Shown: positions 1-8,700 of the stretch, one piece after another
How positions within the stretch are numbered: the stretch's first letter is position 1
Layout of the letters: every line of letters starts with the position of its first letter
Origin: an uncultured Caulobacteraceae bacterium
GTDB lineage: Bacteria > Pseudomonadota > Alphaproteobacteria > Caulobacterales > Caulobacteraceae
NCBI GenBank assembly: GCA_903929535.1
Contig: CAIYVC010000033.1
Coordinates: 1-38,006, forward strand
Direction of reading: 5' to 3'
DNA length: 38,006 bases
The notes under the pieces: generated by a model
Told to the model about the DNA's origin: nothing
Seen by the model: only the letters and a program-made list of their open reading frames with translations
The model's database searches: none
Program-made: the position numbers and the translations under genes

Positions 1-16
1 GCGTCGCCGCCTGAGC

Positions 17-42
17 GACCGAGGGCGCTCTTGCCCTCGGTC
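17..42 (-). terminator. Hairpin downstream of the 53-1030 gene
   Basis: A perfect 10-bp stem (GACCGAGGGC at 17-26 against GCCCTCGGTC at 33-42) with a 6-nt loop lies 11 bases past the stop codon of the minus-strand gene. No T-tract follows on the minus strand, so it is a GC-rich terminator-like hairpin rather than a textbook intrinsic terminator. The stem is symmetric and could also serve a gene beyond the left edge. Confidence 0.5.
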
Positions 43-52
43 CTCGGTTCGA

Positions 53-1030
53 TCAGTTACCGGCCTTGAGCACGGCCTGGATATGGCCGTCGGCGTCGGT
101 CGGGTTGCGGTTGTTCTCCAGGCAGACGTACGGCATCAGCTTGTAGTCGGCCGGAGCGCGCTTGTAGATCTTGGTCACGGTCCAGGGTTTGGCCAGGGCC
201 TTGGGGTCCACCAGGGTGATCTCGTCGCGCAGGGTGTCGTTGTCGGCCAGCCAAACGCGCTCATAGGCGATCATCTTCTCGCTCTTGGGCATGCCTGAGG
301 CTTCCAGGTCGGTCTGGGGGACGAAGCCGAAGGCGGTCGACACCAGCACATTGCCGTCCCAGTGACCGACCGATTGGCCGTAGTAGGAGGGATCCGGATC
401 CGGATCGAGCGGGCGGCCGTCGGTGAACACGCGGCGGGTCTGCTCCATCCACTCGGCGTAGAAGCTGACGTGGTCGGGCGTCATGGTGACTTCCATGGGA
501 TAGGTCATGGTCATCACCCGCGGCATGCCCTGGGGCAGGCAGTTGGCGGTCAGGTCGCCGGTCGGCTTGCCGATGCGGGCGTTCTCGACGTTGGTGTTGA
601 AGATCTTCTGATACTCGGGCGACAGGGGCGCCTTTTGGCCGACGCCCGGCGGGATGCCCGGCGTCCAGCCGACGCCGCCCTGGCTCAGCCAGATGCCGTA
701 GAAGTCGCGCTGGCTGGTGGGCTTGTAGGCGACCTTGCCCCAGTTGGGGTTTTCCGCCTGGGTCTTGGCCGCGCCTTCGAAGCTGGTCGGCAGCTTGGTC
801 GCGTCGCGCGCCGGAAGCTGCACGCCGTGGGTCGTGTCCAGATCGACCTGGCGGCCGCTGCGGTCCTTCTTCGGCGCCGGGCCGAATTCGGTCTTGTTGC
901 CGTTATCGACAGCCTTGCCGGCCTGGCTGTGCGCCGCCAGCGGGGCAGTGACGGCTAGGCTAAGAGCAGCCAGAGCAAGCCAGGGCCCAAGCCGGGTCTT
1001 GGCTTCGTGTTTGCGGGCCTGGATGGCCAT
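53..1030 (-). CDS. Secreted protein of unknown function (paralogue of the 4670-5707 product)
   Basis: A 325-residue exported protein. Residues 1 to about 36 form a signal peptide (basic start, hydrophobic stretch, AHSQA end), so it is probably periplasmic. The conserved landmarks are DFYGIW near 109, C164-LPQGMPRVM, TDGRP near 203, GQSVGHWDGNVLV at 218-230, DNDTLRDE, and DPKALAKPWTVT near 275-286. The same series occurs in the product of 4670-5707, so the two are paralogues, but they are far more diverged than the neighbouring receptors. I know this as an unnamed family often found near TonB-dependent receptors and DUF6152 proteins, without a proven activity. Two cysteines (164, 303) could form a disulfide. 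A GGAG site 8 bases before the ATG supports this start. A strong terminator separates it from the upstream receptor gene, so it probably has its own promoter. Confidence 0.8.
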   Translation of the reverse strand: MAIQARKHEAKTRLGPWLALAALSLAVTAPLAAHSQAGKAVDNGNKTEFGPAPKKDRSGRQVDLDTTHGVQLPARDATKLPTSFEGAAKTQAENPNWGKVAYKPTSQRDFYGIWLSQGGVGWTPGIPPGVGQKAPLSPEYQKIFNTNVENARIGKPTGDLTANCLPQGMPRVMTMTYPMEVTMTPDHVSFYAEWMEQTRRVFTDGRPLDPDPDPSYYGQSVGHWDGNVLVSTAFGFVPQTDLEASGMPKSEKMIAYERVWLADNDTLRDEITLVDPKALAKPWTVTKIYKRAPADYKLMPYVCLENNRNPTDADGHIQAVLKAGN

Positions 1031-1083
1031 GATGAGTACTCCATCGATCGCGCCCCCAGATATTCATCCTACGGCGCCAAAAG

Positions 1084-1119
1084 GGAAAAAATTAGGGCGC
1101 TTGCCGAAGCAAGCGCCCT
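1084..1119 (-). terminator. Strong intrinsic terminator with UUCG loop after receptor 1
   Basis: A perfect 11-bp stem (1094-1104 with 1109-1119) is closed, when read on the minus strand, by a C(UUCG)G tetraloop and followed directly by AATTTTTT (1093 down to 1086). It lies 8 bases past the stop of the receptor gene ending at 1128. Stem, stable loop and T-tract make this the clearest terminator in the window. Confidence 0.92.
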
Positions 1120-1127
1120 GGGTAGGC

Positions 1128-4016
1128 TTAGTAGCGATAGGCGAACTGGATACCGACTTCCCGCGGGCGGAAGGTCGATCCGGTGACCAGGGCTGAGGCC
1201 GCCGTGTGGCCCACCGTCAGCAGGTCTTGGGAGTTGGCCGCGTTGTTGACGAACAGGGCGACGTCGACCCCCTTGAGGGTCATGCCCGCGCGGGCGTTCA
1301 GGATGTGCGTCTGCGAGCCCACCGCGGTGAGCGGGTCGTAGCCCGCCTGACCCACGTTGGTGCGGGTGTATTCGCTTTGGTACTCGTAGTCGCCGCGGAT
1401 GTAGGCGGCGTGGTCGTTCCACACCCGGAAGTCATACTGGGCGATGAAGGCCGCCTGCCACTTCGGCGCCGGCAGCAGCATGCCCTTCTTGACCAGGAAG
1501 GTGGTCGCGCCGGGGATCGGCACGTCCTGGGTGTACTGCGCGTCGGTGTAGGCGAACGAGGGCAGGATCGACAGACCGCCAAGGCGGAACTGGCTCTGAA
1601 CGTCGAAGCCCTTGGAAGCGGCGCCGCCGGCGTTGGTCACGTAGGACGAGCCGCAGCTCAGGGCGATGGTCAGCTGCGGGGTCTTCCAGTCGATATAGAA
1701 GACGCTGGAGTTAATCTGGGCATGGCCGTCGAACAGCCGCACCTTGGCGCCGCCTTCATAGCTCCACACCTTGTCGGACAGGTAGCTGAGCGGGGTCTGG
1801 GTGGTGCCGAGCGCCGCCAGCTGAGCCGAGCAGTTGCCCAGCGACGCCGGAGCGTTGATGCCGCCCGCCCGATAGCCTTCAGCCGCGCTGACATAGAGCA
1901 GATCGGCCGGCGTCACCTGCCAGGACAGGCCCACGTGCGGCGTTACCGGGTTTTCGGTCTGGCCGCCCGTGATCAGGGTGTACTGCAGATCGCCCGGCAC
2001 CGCGAAGGGGTGGGCCGTAGTGGCGGTGAAGCCGTCGGAGGCGAAGGGGTCGCCGTAAACCGAACCCTGCAGGAACTGGCTGTAGGTGTTGCTGATCTGG
2101 GCCACACGCACGCCGGCGGTCAGCTTCAGGTTCTCGGTGAAGTAGTAGTTGGCCTCGCCGAAGCCGGCCATTTCCTTTTCGGCAATCCGTACCTGACGCA
2201 GGATGACCGAGTTGCCGGTATAGGCCGGCCGGCTGTTTTCCACGCAGTTGTAGGTCGCGTTGGGCGCCGTAGTGCCGGCGTTCGGCGTGGTGTTGCAGCT
2301 GTAGTTGATCGGGATGTTCTGGCCGGTGTTCGGATTGACGTTCAGCGAGTTGAGGGTGAAGGCCTCGTCGATGCCGCGCAGATCATAGGAGGTCAGCGCT
2401 TCCGACGCCGGCTGCACCAGGCGCTGCTTCTGCACGTTGGTCGAATAGAAGAAGCCGGCCACCCAGGTGATCGGGCGGTTGGTCGGGTCGGAACTCAGGC
2501 GGAACTCCTGCGTCCAGGCGGCCTTCTTGTTGTAATAGGCAAAGTCCGAATACTGGTACGGCGTCGCCGGCATGATGATGAAGGCCGAGCCCGTGCCGCC
2601 GGCGATGTTCGCGCCCGCTCCGTTGACGAACTGGCCGCCGACCGAAGTCGCCGAGGTGGTCGAGGTCGGAGCGAACGAGGTCCGCGCGCCGATCTGGCCC
2701 TGGTTGTCGCCCGACGAGTTGTCAGCGGAGAACGAGGTGATCGATTTCGCCGTGATGCCGCGCCAGTTGTACTCGATATCCAACGACGGGATGGTCAGGG
2801 TGTTGGTGCGCGGCGACTTCTGCACGACGCCGTTGTTGGGGCCGGCCTGCTGGCCGGGAATGGTAACGGTGTGCGCCGGATAGGTGATGCCATTGACCGT
2901 CTGGGCGCCGATCGTGACCGTCGAAGGCCCGAACGGAGTGTAGTTGTTACAGGCGCCGCAGTTGTTGTTGGTGTAGAGGCCGACGCCGGTCTTGCCGACC
3001 CCGAAGAAGTTGTAGGGCCCGAAGGTGTAGCCCGGGATCGTCGCCGACGGGAACTGGTAGAAGAAGCCGTTGTTGTTCGGCGCCAGGCCCGTGGCGGGCG
3101 GCCCGATGCGGACCTTGTTGGTGAAGGTGCCGCCGTTGGTCGAGAACTGAGGGATGTTCTGCCAGAAAGTCTCCTGGTCGTCGACGTGATCGACCGAGGT
3201 GTAGAAGGTCGGCGTGATCTTCAGGTCCGGCGTGATCTGCCATGTCAGAGCGGCGCGGGCGACGAACTGGTGCCCGCTGTTGGTGTCATTCTGCAGCGTG
3301 GTCCCGTCGTAGATGTTGACGTGGTCCAGATAGCCGCCGATGTGGCGGTCCCAGGCCGAGACGCGGAAACCAAGCTTGTCCTCAACGATCGGGCCGCCGA
3401 CCGCGGCGCCGAATTCATAGCTGGGCGAGCCGCCGTTGGTCGCCGACGCTTCGGTGCGCACATAGGCATGGTAGCCCGTCAGGCTGGGCTGGGGCGTGAT
3501 GAAGCGGACCGTGCCGCCTTCCGAACCCGAGCCGAACAGGGTGCCTTGCGGGCCGCGCAGCACTTCGATGCGGTCCAGGTCGAAGATGACCGGGGTGGGA
3601 GAGCCGTTGCCGGTCACAGCGCCGTTGGTGCCGCGCTTCTGCACCGGGGTGTCGTCCAGGTAGACGCCGGTGGTCGGCGCGCCCAGGGTCGAGCTGATGC
3701 CGCGGATGGTGATGTTCGGGTTGCCTTCGCTGGAGGCGCGGGTGAACACCACCGAGGGTGTCGCGCGGGCGAAGTCCTGGACGTTCTTGACGCCCTGCTG
3801 GTCGAGTTGCTTTTGCGTCACAGCGGTGATCGACAGGGCGACCTTGTTCACCGTGGAGGTCTGACGAGTCGCCGTCACGACCACTTCGCCGATGGTGTTG
3901 TTCTGGGCCCCCGGAGCCGGCGCCGCGTTCTGGGCGTGAGCGCCAGAAGCAGAGATCAAGGCGACTACTGCCGCACTGCAAAATAGGCTCGCCGAATCGA
4001 TGGCCCGCTTGGACAT
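1128..4016 (-). CDS. TonB-dependent receptor without STN domain (duplicate of the 5752-8937 receptor)
   Basis: A 962-residue outer-membrane receptor for TonB-energised uptake. Residues 1-29 are a signal peptide ending AHAQ. EVVVTATR at 44-51 resembles a TonB box, followed by a plug domain (about 55-170, with ITIRGISS and IEVLRGPQGTLFGSGSEGG) and a long beta-barrel ending in the typical aromatic FAYRY. It is collinear with the receptor at 5752-8937 and matches it at roughly three quarters or more of positions by eye, including the signal peptide. The copy here lacks the approximately 99 residues that hold the STN signalling domain, so it should transport but not signal. A purine-rich GGGAAGGGAAA precedes the ATG. 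It has a promoter-like element at 4080-4108 and its own terminator, so it is probably a single-gene unit. The NNNCGAC cysteine pair is shared by both copies. Substrate unknown. Confidence 0.93.
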   Translation of the reverse strand: MSKRAIDSASLFCSAAVVALISASGAHAQNAAPAPGAQNNTIGEVVVTATRQTSTVNKVALSITAVTQKQLDQQGVKNVQDFARATPSVVFTRASSEGNPNITIRGISSTLGAPTTGVYLDDTPVQKRGTNGAVTGNGSPTPVIFDLDRIEVLRGPQGTLFGSGSEGGTVRFITPQPSLTGYHAYVRTEASATNGGSPSYEFGAAVGGPIVEDKLGFRVSAWDRHIGGYLDHVNIYDGTTLQNDTNSGHQFVARAALTWQITPDLKITPTFYTSVDHVDDQETFWQNIPQFSTNGGTFTNKVRIGPPATGLAPNNNGFFYQFPSATIPGYTFGPYNFFGVGKTGVGLYTNNNCGACNNYTPFGPSTVTIGAQTVNGITYPAHTVTIPGQQAGPNNGVVQKSPRTNTLTIPSLDIEYNWRGITAKSITSFSADNSSGDNQGQIGARTSFAPTSTTSATSVGGQFVNGAGANIAGGTGSAFIIMPATPYQYSDFAYYNKKAAWTQEFRLSSDPTNRPITWVAGFFYSTNVQKQRLVQPASEALTSYDLRGIDEAFTLNSLNVNPNTGQNIPINYSCNTTPNAGTTAPNATYNCVENSRPAYTGNSVILRQVRIAEKEMAGFGEANYYFTENLKLTAGVRVAQISNTYSQFLQGSVYGDPFASDGFTATTAHPFAVPGDLQYTLITGGQTENPVTPHVGLSWQVTPADLLYVSAAEGYRAGGINAPASLGNCSAQLAALGTTQTPLSYLSDKVWSYEGGAKVRLFDGHAQINSSVFYIDWKTPQLTIALSCGSSYVTNAGGAASKGFDVQSQFRLGGLSILPSFAYTDAQYTQDVPIPGATTFLVKKGMLLPAPKWQAAFIAQYDFRVWNDHAAYIRGDYEYQSEYTRTNVGQAGYDPLTAVGSQTHILNARAGMTLKGVDVALFVNNAANSQDLLTVGHTAASALVTGSTFRPREVGIQFAYRY

Positions 4017-4040
4017 ATTAGTTTCCCTTCCCTAACGCCG

Positions 4041-4059
4041 GAGAGCTTTTAGTACTCTC
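4041..4059 (-). promoter_or_regulatory. Leader hairpin upstream of receptor 1
   Basis: GAGAG (4041-4045) pairs with CTCTC (4055-4059) around a 9-nt loop. It ends 24 bases before the receptor start and just upstream of the purine-rich ribosome-binding region. The receptor-2 leader has a different hairpin at the same distance (8961-8977). The role is unknown; it may affect translation or RNA stability. Confidence 0.4.
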
Positions 4060-4079
4060 GATATTGCTTGTCGGCGCGA

Positions 4080-4108
4080 AGGGTAGGGTGCTCCAAGGGG
4101 GGTGTCAA
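4080..4108 (-). promoter_or_regulatory. Candidate sigma-70 promoter of receptor 1
   Basis: On the minus strand a perfect -35 hexamer TTGACA (4108-4103) is followed after 17 bases by TACCCT (4085-4080), a weak -10 match (3 of 6). It would give a leader of about 57 bases before the ATG at 4016. The aligned position upstream of receptor 2 reads TTAATG, so only this copy has the -35. Confidence 0.45.
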
Positions 4109-4202
4109 AAAAAATTCGGTCCCGAAACAAACCCCTGCCACAATGCGGCTAATCAACAACACATCGGTCTCACACGCCGGGGGAGGGCCCCGCATACGCA
4201 AA

Positions 4203-4234
4203 GAGGCAGCGGCGCGCGGCGGCGCCACTGCCTC
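4203..4234 (-). terminator. Terminator of the sigma/FecR/receptor-2 operon
   Basis: GAGGCAG (4203-4209) pairs with CTGCCTC (4228-4234), and inside it GGCGC (4211-4215) pairs with GCGCC (4222-4226), giving a 12-bp stem with one mismatch. On the minus strand it is followed by TTTGCG. It sits about 25 bases past the DUF6152 stop and separates this operon from receptor 1. Confidence 0.65.
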
Positions 4235-4259
4235 CCTGTTTCGCCATTGTTATCGTTCG

Positions 4260-4673
4260 TTATTCCGGGGCGACGCTCTCCTCGGGGCCGCCCTTGAAGC
4301 CGCGCTCGATGCCGTCCTTGGTGGTGAGGGACACCAGCGAGCCGCCGTTACGTCCGTCGCGCAGCGGGTTGATCTTGACCCTGATCTTGTCGCCGGGCTT
4401 CAGCGTGTCCTTGGTGATGCCGACCCGGGTCAGATTGGCGGGGCCGACCGTCTCGATATCCCAGCGAACCGCCGTCTTCTTGGTGCCTTCGGGCTTGCCG
4501 ACCACGGAAATCCACACATGCGGATTGGTGTAGACCTGCGCCAGGAAGGTGGCGTCGAGGTTGATCGTATGGGTGCGGTCGAACATGGCGCCCGAGTGGT
4601 GGGCCCAGGCCGCCGATCCGATGAGGGCCGCGCCGGCGGTCGCCAGCACGAGCGTGGTGATTTTCATGCTCAT
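4260..4673 (-). CDS. DUF6152 family exported protein
   Basis: A 137-residue small periplasmic protein. Residues 1-24 are a signal peptide (ends AAWA), so the mature chain begins with HHSGAMF, the usual start of DUF6152 proteins. Further family marks are TNPHVWISV, an RWDIE segment, LTRVGITKDTLKPGDKIRV and NPLRDGRNGGSLV. The two leading histidines are a possible metal site, which is an inference. I chose the ATG at 4673 because it overlaps the TGA of the upstream gene as ATGA, indicating translational coupling, and leaves a clean signal peptide. A second ATG two codons later is possible. DUF6152 has no established function. Its place at the end of a receptor operon suggests it acts on, or senses the fate of, the imported compound in the periplasm. 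Confidence 0.85.
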   Translation of the reverse strand: MSMKITTLVLATAGAALIGSAAWAHHSGAMFDRTHTINLDATFLAQVYTNPHVWISVVGKPEGTKKTAVRWDIETVGPANLTRVGITKDTLKPGDKIRVKINPLRDGRNGGSLVSLTTKDGIERGFKGGPEESVAPE

Positions 4674-5707
4674 GACTTCACTTTCTTTTTCGAACTGGTG
4701 CCCTTCTTGGCCGCGGCCTTGGCCTTGGCTTCGAGTTCCTGCGGCAGGACGACGGCCTGGTAGCCCTTGCTCATGTCCATCGGGTTGCATTCGCGGTCGC
4801 GCGGATCGCGATAGGCGACCTCGTGATTAGGCCCGGCGTTGGCGGCCCGCTTGTTGCGCACGTAGTAGCGGGTGACCTCCCAGGGCTTGGTGAAGGCCAC
4901 GGGGTCTTCGATGACCATGTCGTTGCGGATGGTGTTGGCGTCCACCAGCGTCAGATGTTCGACCATGTGCACCTGGTCGGAGTGACGGGCGCCGGTCTGG
5001 TCGTAGAAGGTCGGCATCATGTTGACCGTATCGACCACCAGGGTGTTGCCCTCGAAGTGTCCCACCGAGTGGCCGCTGTGCAGCAGGGCGCTGCCGGCGT
5101 CCGGGTTGAACGCCGCCGGGTGGGGGCGTCCGTCCATAAAGATGAACCGGTGCTCAGGCCCGATGCCGAAGCTCATCACGATGACGTCGGGGGTCTCGAC
5201 GAGGTCGAAGCCGCCGACCGTGCCGGCCATCAGGCGCGGCATGCCGTTGGGCTTGCAGGACGAGGAGTCGTCGATGGCCCGGCCCTGGGCGCTGTCCTTG
5301 ACCGCCTTCTTGTACTCGGCGGCCCACTTGGGATTGTAGGGGATGTTCGGCTCATAGGTGCCCGGGTTCGGCCCGAAGGCCGGCAGTTCGTCCGACCACT
5401 GATAGGGGACGATCGCCTGGCTCGGATCGAACACGGCGACGTGCACCGTGTGCTTGGGCTGGGTGAAGTCCCACACGCCGTTGAAGTCGGGCATCTTCAT
5501 CAGCCGGTCGGCATAGGCTTGGCTGACGTTGTGCGCCGGCGCGTTGGGGTCGGCCTGCCTAGGCGGTTCGGCGCCCGAGAGGCCCGCCGCGATCCGTTCC
5601 TGCAGCAGGTTGGGGCCAGCGGTTCCAGGGGCCTGAGCGAAGGCCACAGCGGCTGAGCCCAGGGCAGCGCTTAGCGCGATCGCTGAGATCATAAGTTTTC
5701 GGTTCAT
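4670..5707 (-). CDS. Secreted protein of unknown function in the receptor-2 operon
   Basis: A 345-residue protein with a signal peptide (residues 1-25, ends AFAQA) and no membrane segment afterwards, so probably periplasmic. Landmarks are DFNGVW near 74, C151-KPNGMPRLM, MDGRPHP near 191, SGHSVGHFEGNTLVVDT at 211-227, DANTIRND and DPVAFTKPWEVTRYYVR. The series is shared with the product of 53-1030. The C-terminus is a lysine/alanine-rich tail of about 18 residues. The ATG at 5707 is preceded by GGAG at 6 bases and gives a normal signal peptide; an ATG at 5719 is the alternative. The gene follows receptor 2 by 44 bases with no terminator between, and its TGA overlaps the DUF6152 ATG. No enzymatic motif was recognised. 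Co-transcription with receptor and DUF6152 suggests a role in handling the receptor's ligand. Confidence 0.82.
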   Translation of the reverse strand: MNRKLMISAIALSAALGSAAVAFAQAPGTAGPNLLQERIAAGLSGAEPPRQADPNAPAHNVSQAYADRLMKMPDFNGVWDFTQPKHTVHVAVFDPSQAIVPYQWSDELPAFGPNPGTYEPNIPYNPKWAAEYKKAVKDSAQGRAIDDSSSCKPNGMPRLMAGTVGGFDLVETPDVIVMSFGIGPEHRFIFMDGRPHPAAFNPDAGSALLHSGHSVGHFEGNTLVVDTVNMMPTFYDQTGARHSDQVHMVEHLTLVDANTIRNDMVIEDPVAFTKPWEVTRYYVRNKRAANAGPNHEVAYRDPRDRECNPMDMSKGYQAVVLPQELEAKAKAAAKKGTSSKKKVKS

Positions 5708-5751
5708 CTTGAACTCCATTTCGCAATTCTTGGAATGATCTGCAGGGCGGC

Positions 5752-8700
5752 TCAGTAGCGGTAGGCGAACTGGATCCCGACTTCCCGCGGGCGGAAGGTC
5801 GAGACAGTGACCAGGGCTGAGCCGGAGCCGTGCCCCGTCTGTATCTGGTCCTGGGAGTCGGTCAGGTTGTTGACGAATAGGGCCATATCGACCCCCTTCA
5901 GAGACAGGCCCGCGCGGGCGTTCATGATGTGGGTCTGGGCCCCCACCGCCGTGACCGGATCGTAACCCGCCTGGCCGACGTTGGTCCGGACGTAGTTGCT
6001 TTGGTACTGGTAGTCGGCGCGCAGGAATCCAGGGTGATCCATGACCCGGAAATCGTACTGGCCGATGACCGAGGCCTGCCACTTGGGCGCCGGCAGGAAC
6101 ATGCCCTTGCGGACCAGGAAGTTGGTCGAGCCGGGGACCGGCACGTCCTGGGTGTATTCCGCATCGGTGTAGGCGACCGACGGGGACAGGGTGAACCCGC
6201 CCAGACGGAACTGGCTCTGAACGTCGAAGCCCTTGGAGGCGGCGCCGCCGGCGTTGGTCACATATGACGAACCGCAGGTGAGGGCGATGGTCAGCTGGGG
6301 GTTCTGCCAGTCGATGTAGAAGACGCTGGAGTTGATCTGGGCATGGCCGCCGAACATCCGCATCTTCGCGCCGCCTTCATAGCTCCACACCTTGTCGGAG
6401 TTGTAGCTGAGCGGGGTCTGGGCGACGCCGAGCGCCAGGAGTTGCGCCGAGCAGTTGCCCAGCGACGCCGGAGCGTTGATGCCGCCCGCCCGGTAGCCCT
6501 GCGCCGCGCTGAAGTAGACCAGATCGGCGGGGCTGATCTGCCAGGAGACGCCCAAGTGCGGGGTGATCGGGGTTTCGACCTGGCCGCCGGAGGTCACGGT
6601 GTACTGGATGTCGCCCGGCAGCGCGAAGGGGTGGGCCGGGGTGGCGACGAAGCCGTCCGAGGCGAAGGGGTCGCCGTAGACGGAGCCCTGCAGGAACTGG
6701 CTGTAGCTGTTCTGGATCTGCGCCACCCGGACGCCGGCGGTCACCTTCAAGTTCTCGGTCAGGTACCAGTTGGCTTCGCCGAAGCCGGCGATTTCCTTGT
6801 CGGTGATCTTCACCCGCCGGATGATCAACGAATTGCCGCTGGCGATGGCCGGGGCGGTCGGTTCAACGCAGTTGTACACCGCGTTGGGCGCGGCGGTGCC
6901 GGCGTTGGGCGTGGCGTTACAGGAGAAGGGGATCGCCACGTTGTTGCCGCTCGCCGAGGCGTTCAGCGAGTTCAGGGTGAAGGCTTCGTCGATGCCGCGG
7001 ATGCTGTAGGACATCAGCGCTTCGTTGGACGGCGTCAGGTCGCCCTGCTTCTGCACATCCGACGAATAGTAGGCGCCGACCACCCAGGTGAAGGGGCGGC
7101 TGACCGGGTCGGACGTCAGGCGGAATTCCTGGGTCCAGGCGGCCTTCTTGTTGAAGTAAAGGAATTTCGAATACTGCGTGATCTGGGTCGGGATGCCGAG
7201 GAAGGCAGTGCCGCTGCCGCCCACCACGTTGGTGGTGGTGCCGGGGACCACGAACTGACCGCCGATCGTGGCGGCCGAGGTCGTCGTGGTCGGGATGATC
7301 GAGGCCCGCGCGCCGGTCTGACCGTCGTTTTCACCGGACGAATTATCCGCCGAGAACGAGGTGATCGACTTGAAGGTGATGCCCTTGGGCAGGTTGTACT
7401 CGATGTTCAAGGTCGGGATCGTCAGGGTGTTGGTGCGCGGCGACAGAGCCGCGACCGCGCTGCTGGGGCCCGCCGCCTGGCCGGGCACGGTGATCGTGTG
7501 GGCCGGATAGGTGACGCCGTTGACCGTCTGGGCGCCGATTTGGATCTGCTGGGCTCCGTACGGCGTGTAGGCCGTGCAGGCGCCGCAGTTGTTGTTGGCG
7601 TAGACCGCGATACCGGTCTTGTACGACCCGAAGAAGGGATAGGGGCCGAAGGTCCAACTCGGGATCGTTGTCGTCGGGAATTGGTAGAAGAAGCCGTTGT
7701 TGTTCGGCGCCAGGCCCGTGGCGGGCGGACCGATCCGCACCTTGTTGGTGAAGGTGCCGGCGTTGGTCGTGAATTTCGGGATGTTCTGCCAGTAGACGTC
7801 CTGGTCATCGACGTGATCGACCGAGGTGTAGAAGGCTGGGGTGATCTTCAGGTCGGGCGTGACCTGCCAGGTGAAGGCCGCGCGGGCGACGAACTGGTGC
7901 CCGCTATTGGTGTCCTTCTTGATGGTCGAGCCATCGTACAGGTTGACGTGGTCCAGGTAGCCGCCGATGTGGCGGTCCCAGGCCGAGATGCGGAAGCCGA
8001 GCTTGTCTTGGACGATCGGGCCGCCGGCCGCCGCGCCGAATTCATAGCTGGGCGAGCCGTCCTGAGTGAACGACGCTTCCGTGCGCGCGAACGCTGAATA
8101 GCTGGTCAGGCTGGGCTGGGGCGTAATGAAGCGGATCGTGCCGCCTTCCGAACCCGAGCCGAACAGGGTGCCTTGCGGGCCGCGCAGCACTTCGATGCGG
8201 TCCAGGTCGAAGATAACCGGAGTGGGCGAGCCGTTGCCGGTAGTGGCGCCGTTGGTGCCGCGCTTCTGGGTCGGGGTGTCGTCTAGATAGACGCCGGTGG
8301 TCGGGGCGCCCAGGGTCGAGGAGATGCCGCGGATGGTGATGACCGGGTTGCCTTCGCCCGAGGCGCGGGTGAACACCACCGACGGGGTGGCGCGGGCGAA
8401 GTCCTGCACGGTCTTCACGCCCTGCTGGTCCAGCTGCTTCTGGGTGGTGGCGGTGATTGACAGGGCGACCTTGTTCACGGTCGAGGTCTGACGGGTCGCC
8501 GTCACGACCACTTCCTGCAGAGTGTTCGACGGGGCTGCTGCGGCCACACGGACCGGGGCCTGAGACGCGACCGGCAAGGGCGCGCTCTGATCTACTATTT
8601 TAATCACCGGCAGAGCGCCGCTCTCGACCTTGATGATCAGGAAGGTGCGGCCCGAGCGCCGATAGGTGAGGCCCGTGCCTTCAAGCAGGCGGGCCAGGGT

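Noticed and set aside
1206-3986. Open frame of 926 codons on the plus strand opposite receptor 1
   Set aside because: It lies wholly antisense to a well-supported receptor gene. In GC-rich DNA the third-position bias removes stop codons from the mirror frame, and the translation shows no domain and an Arg/Gly/Val/Asp-heavy composition. A similar shadow occurs opposite receptor 2 (6343-8097).
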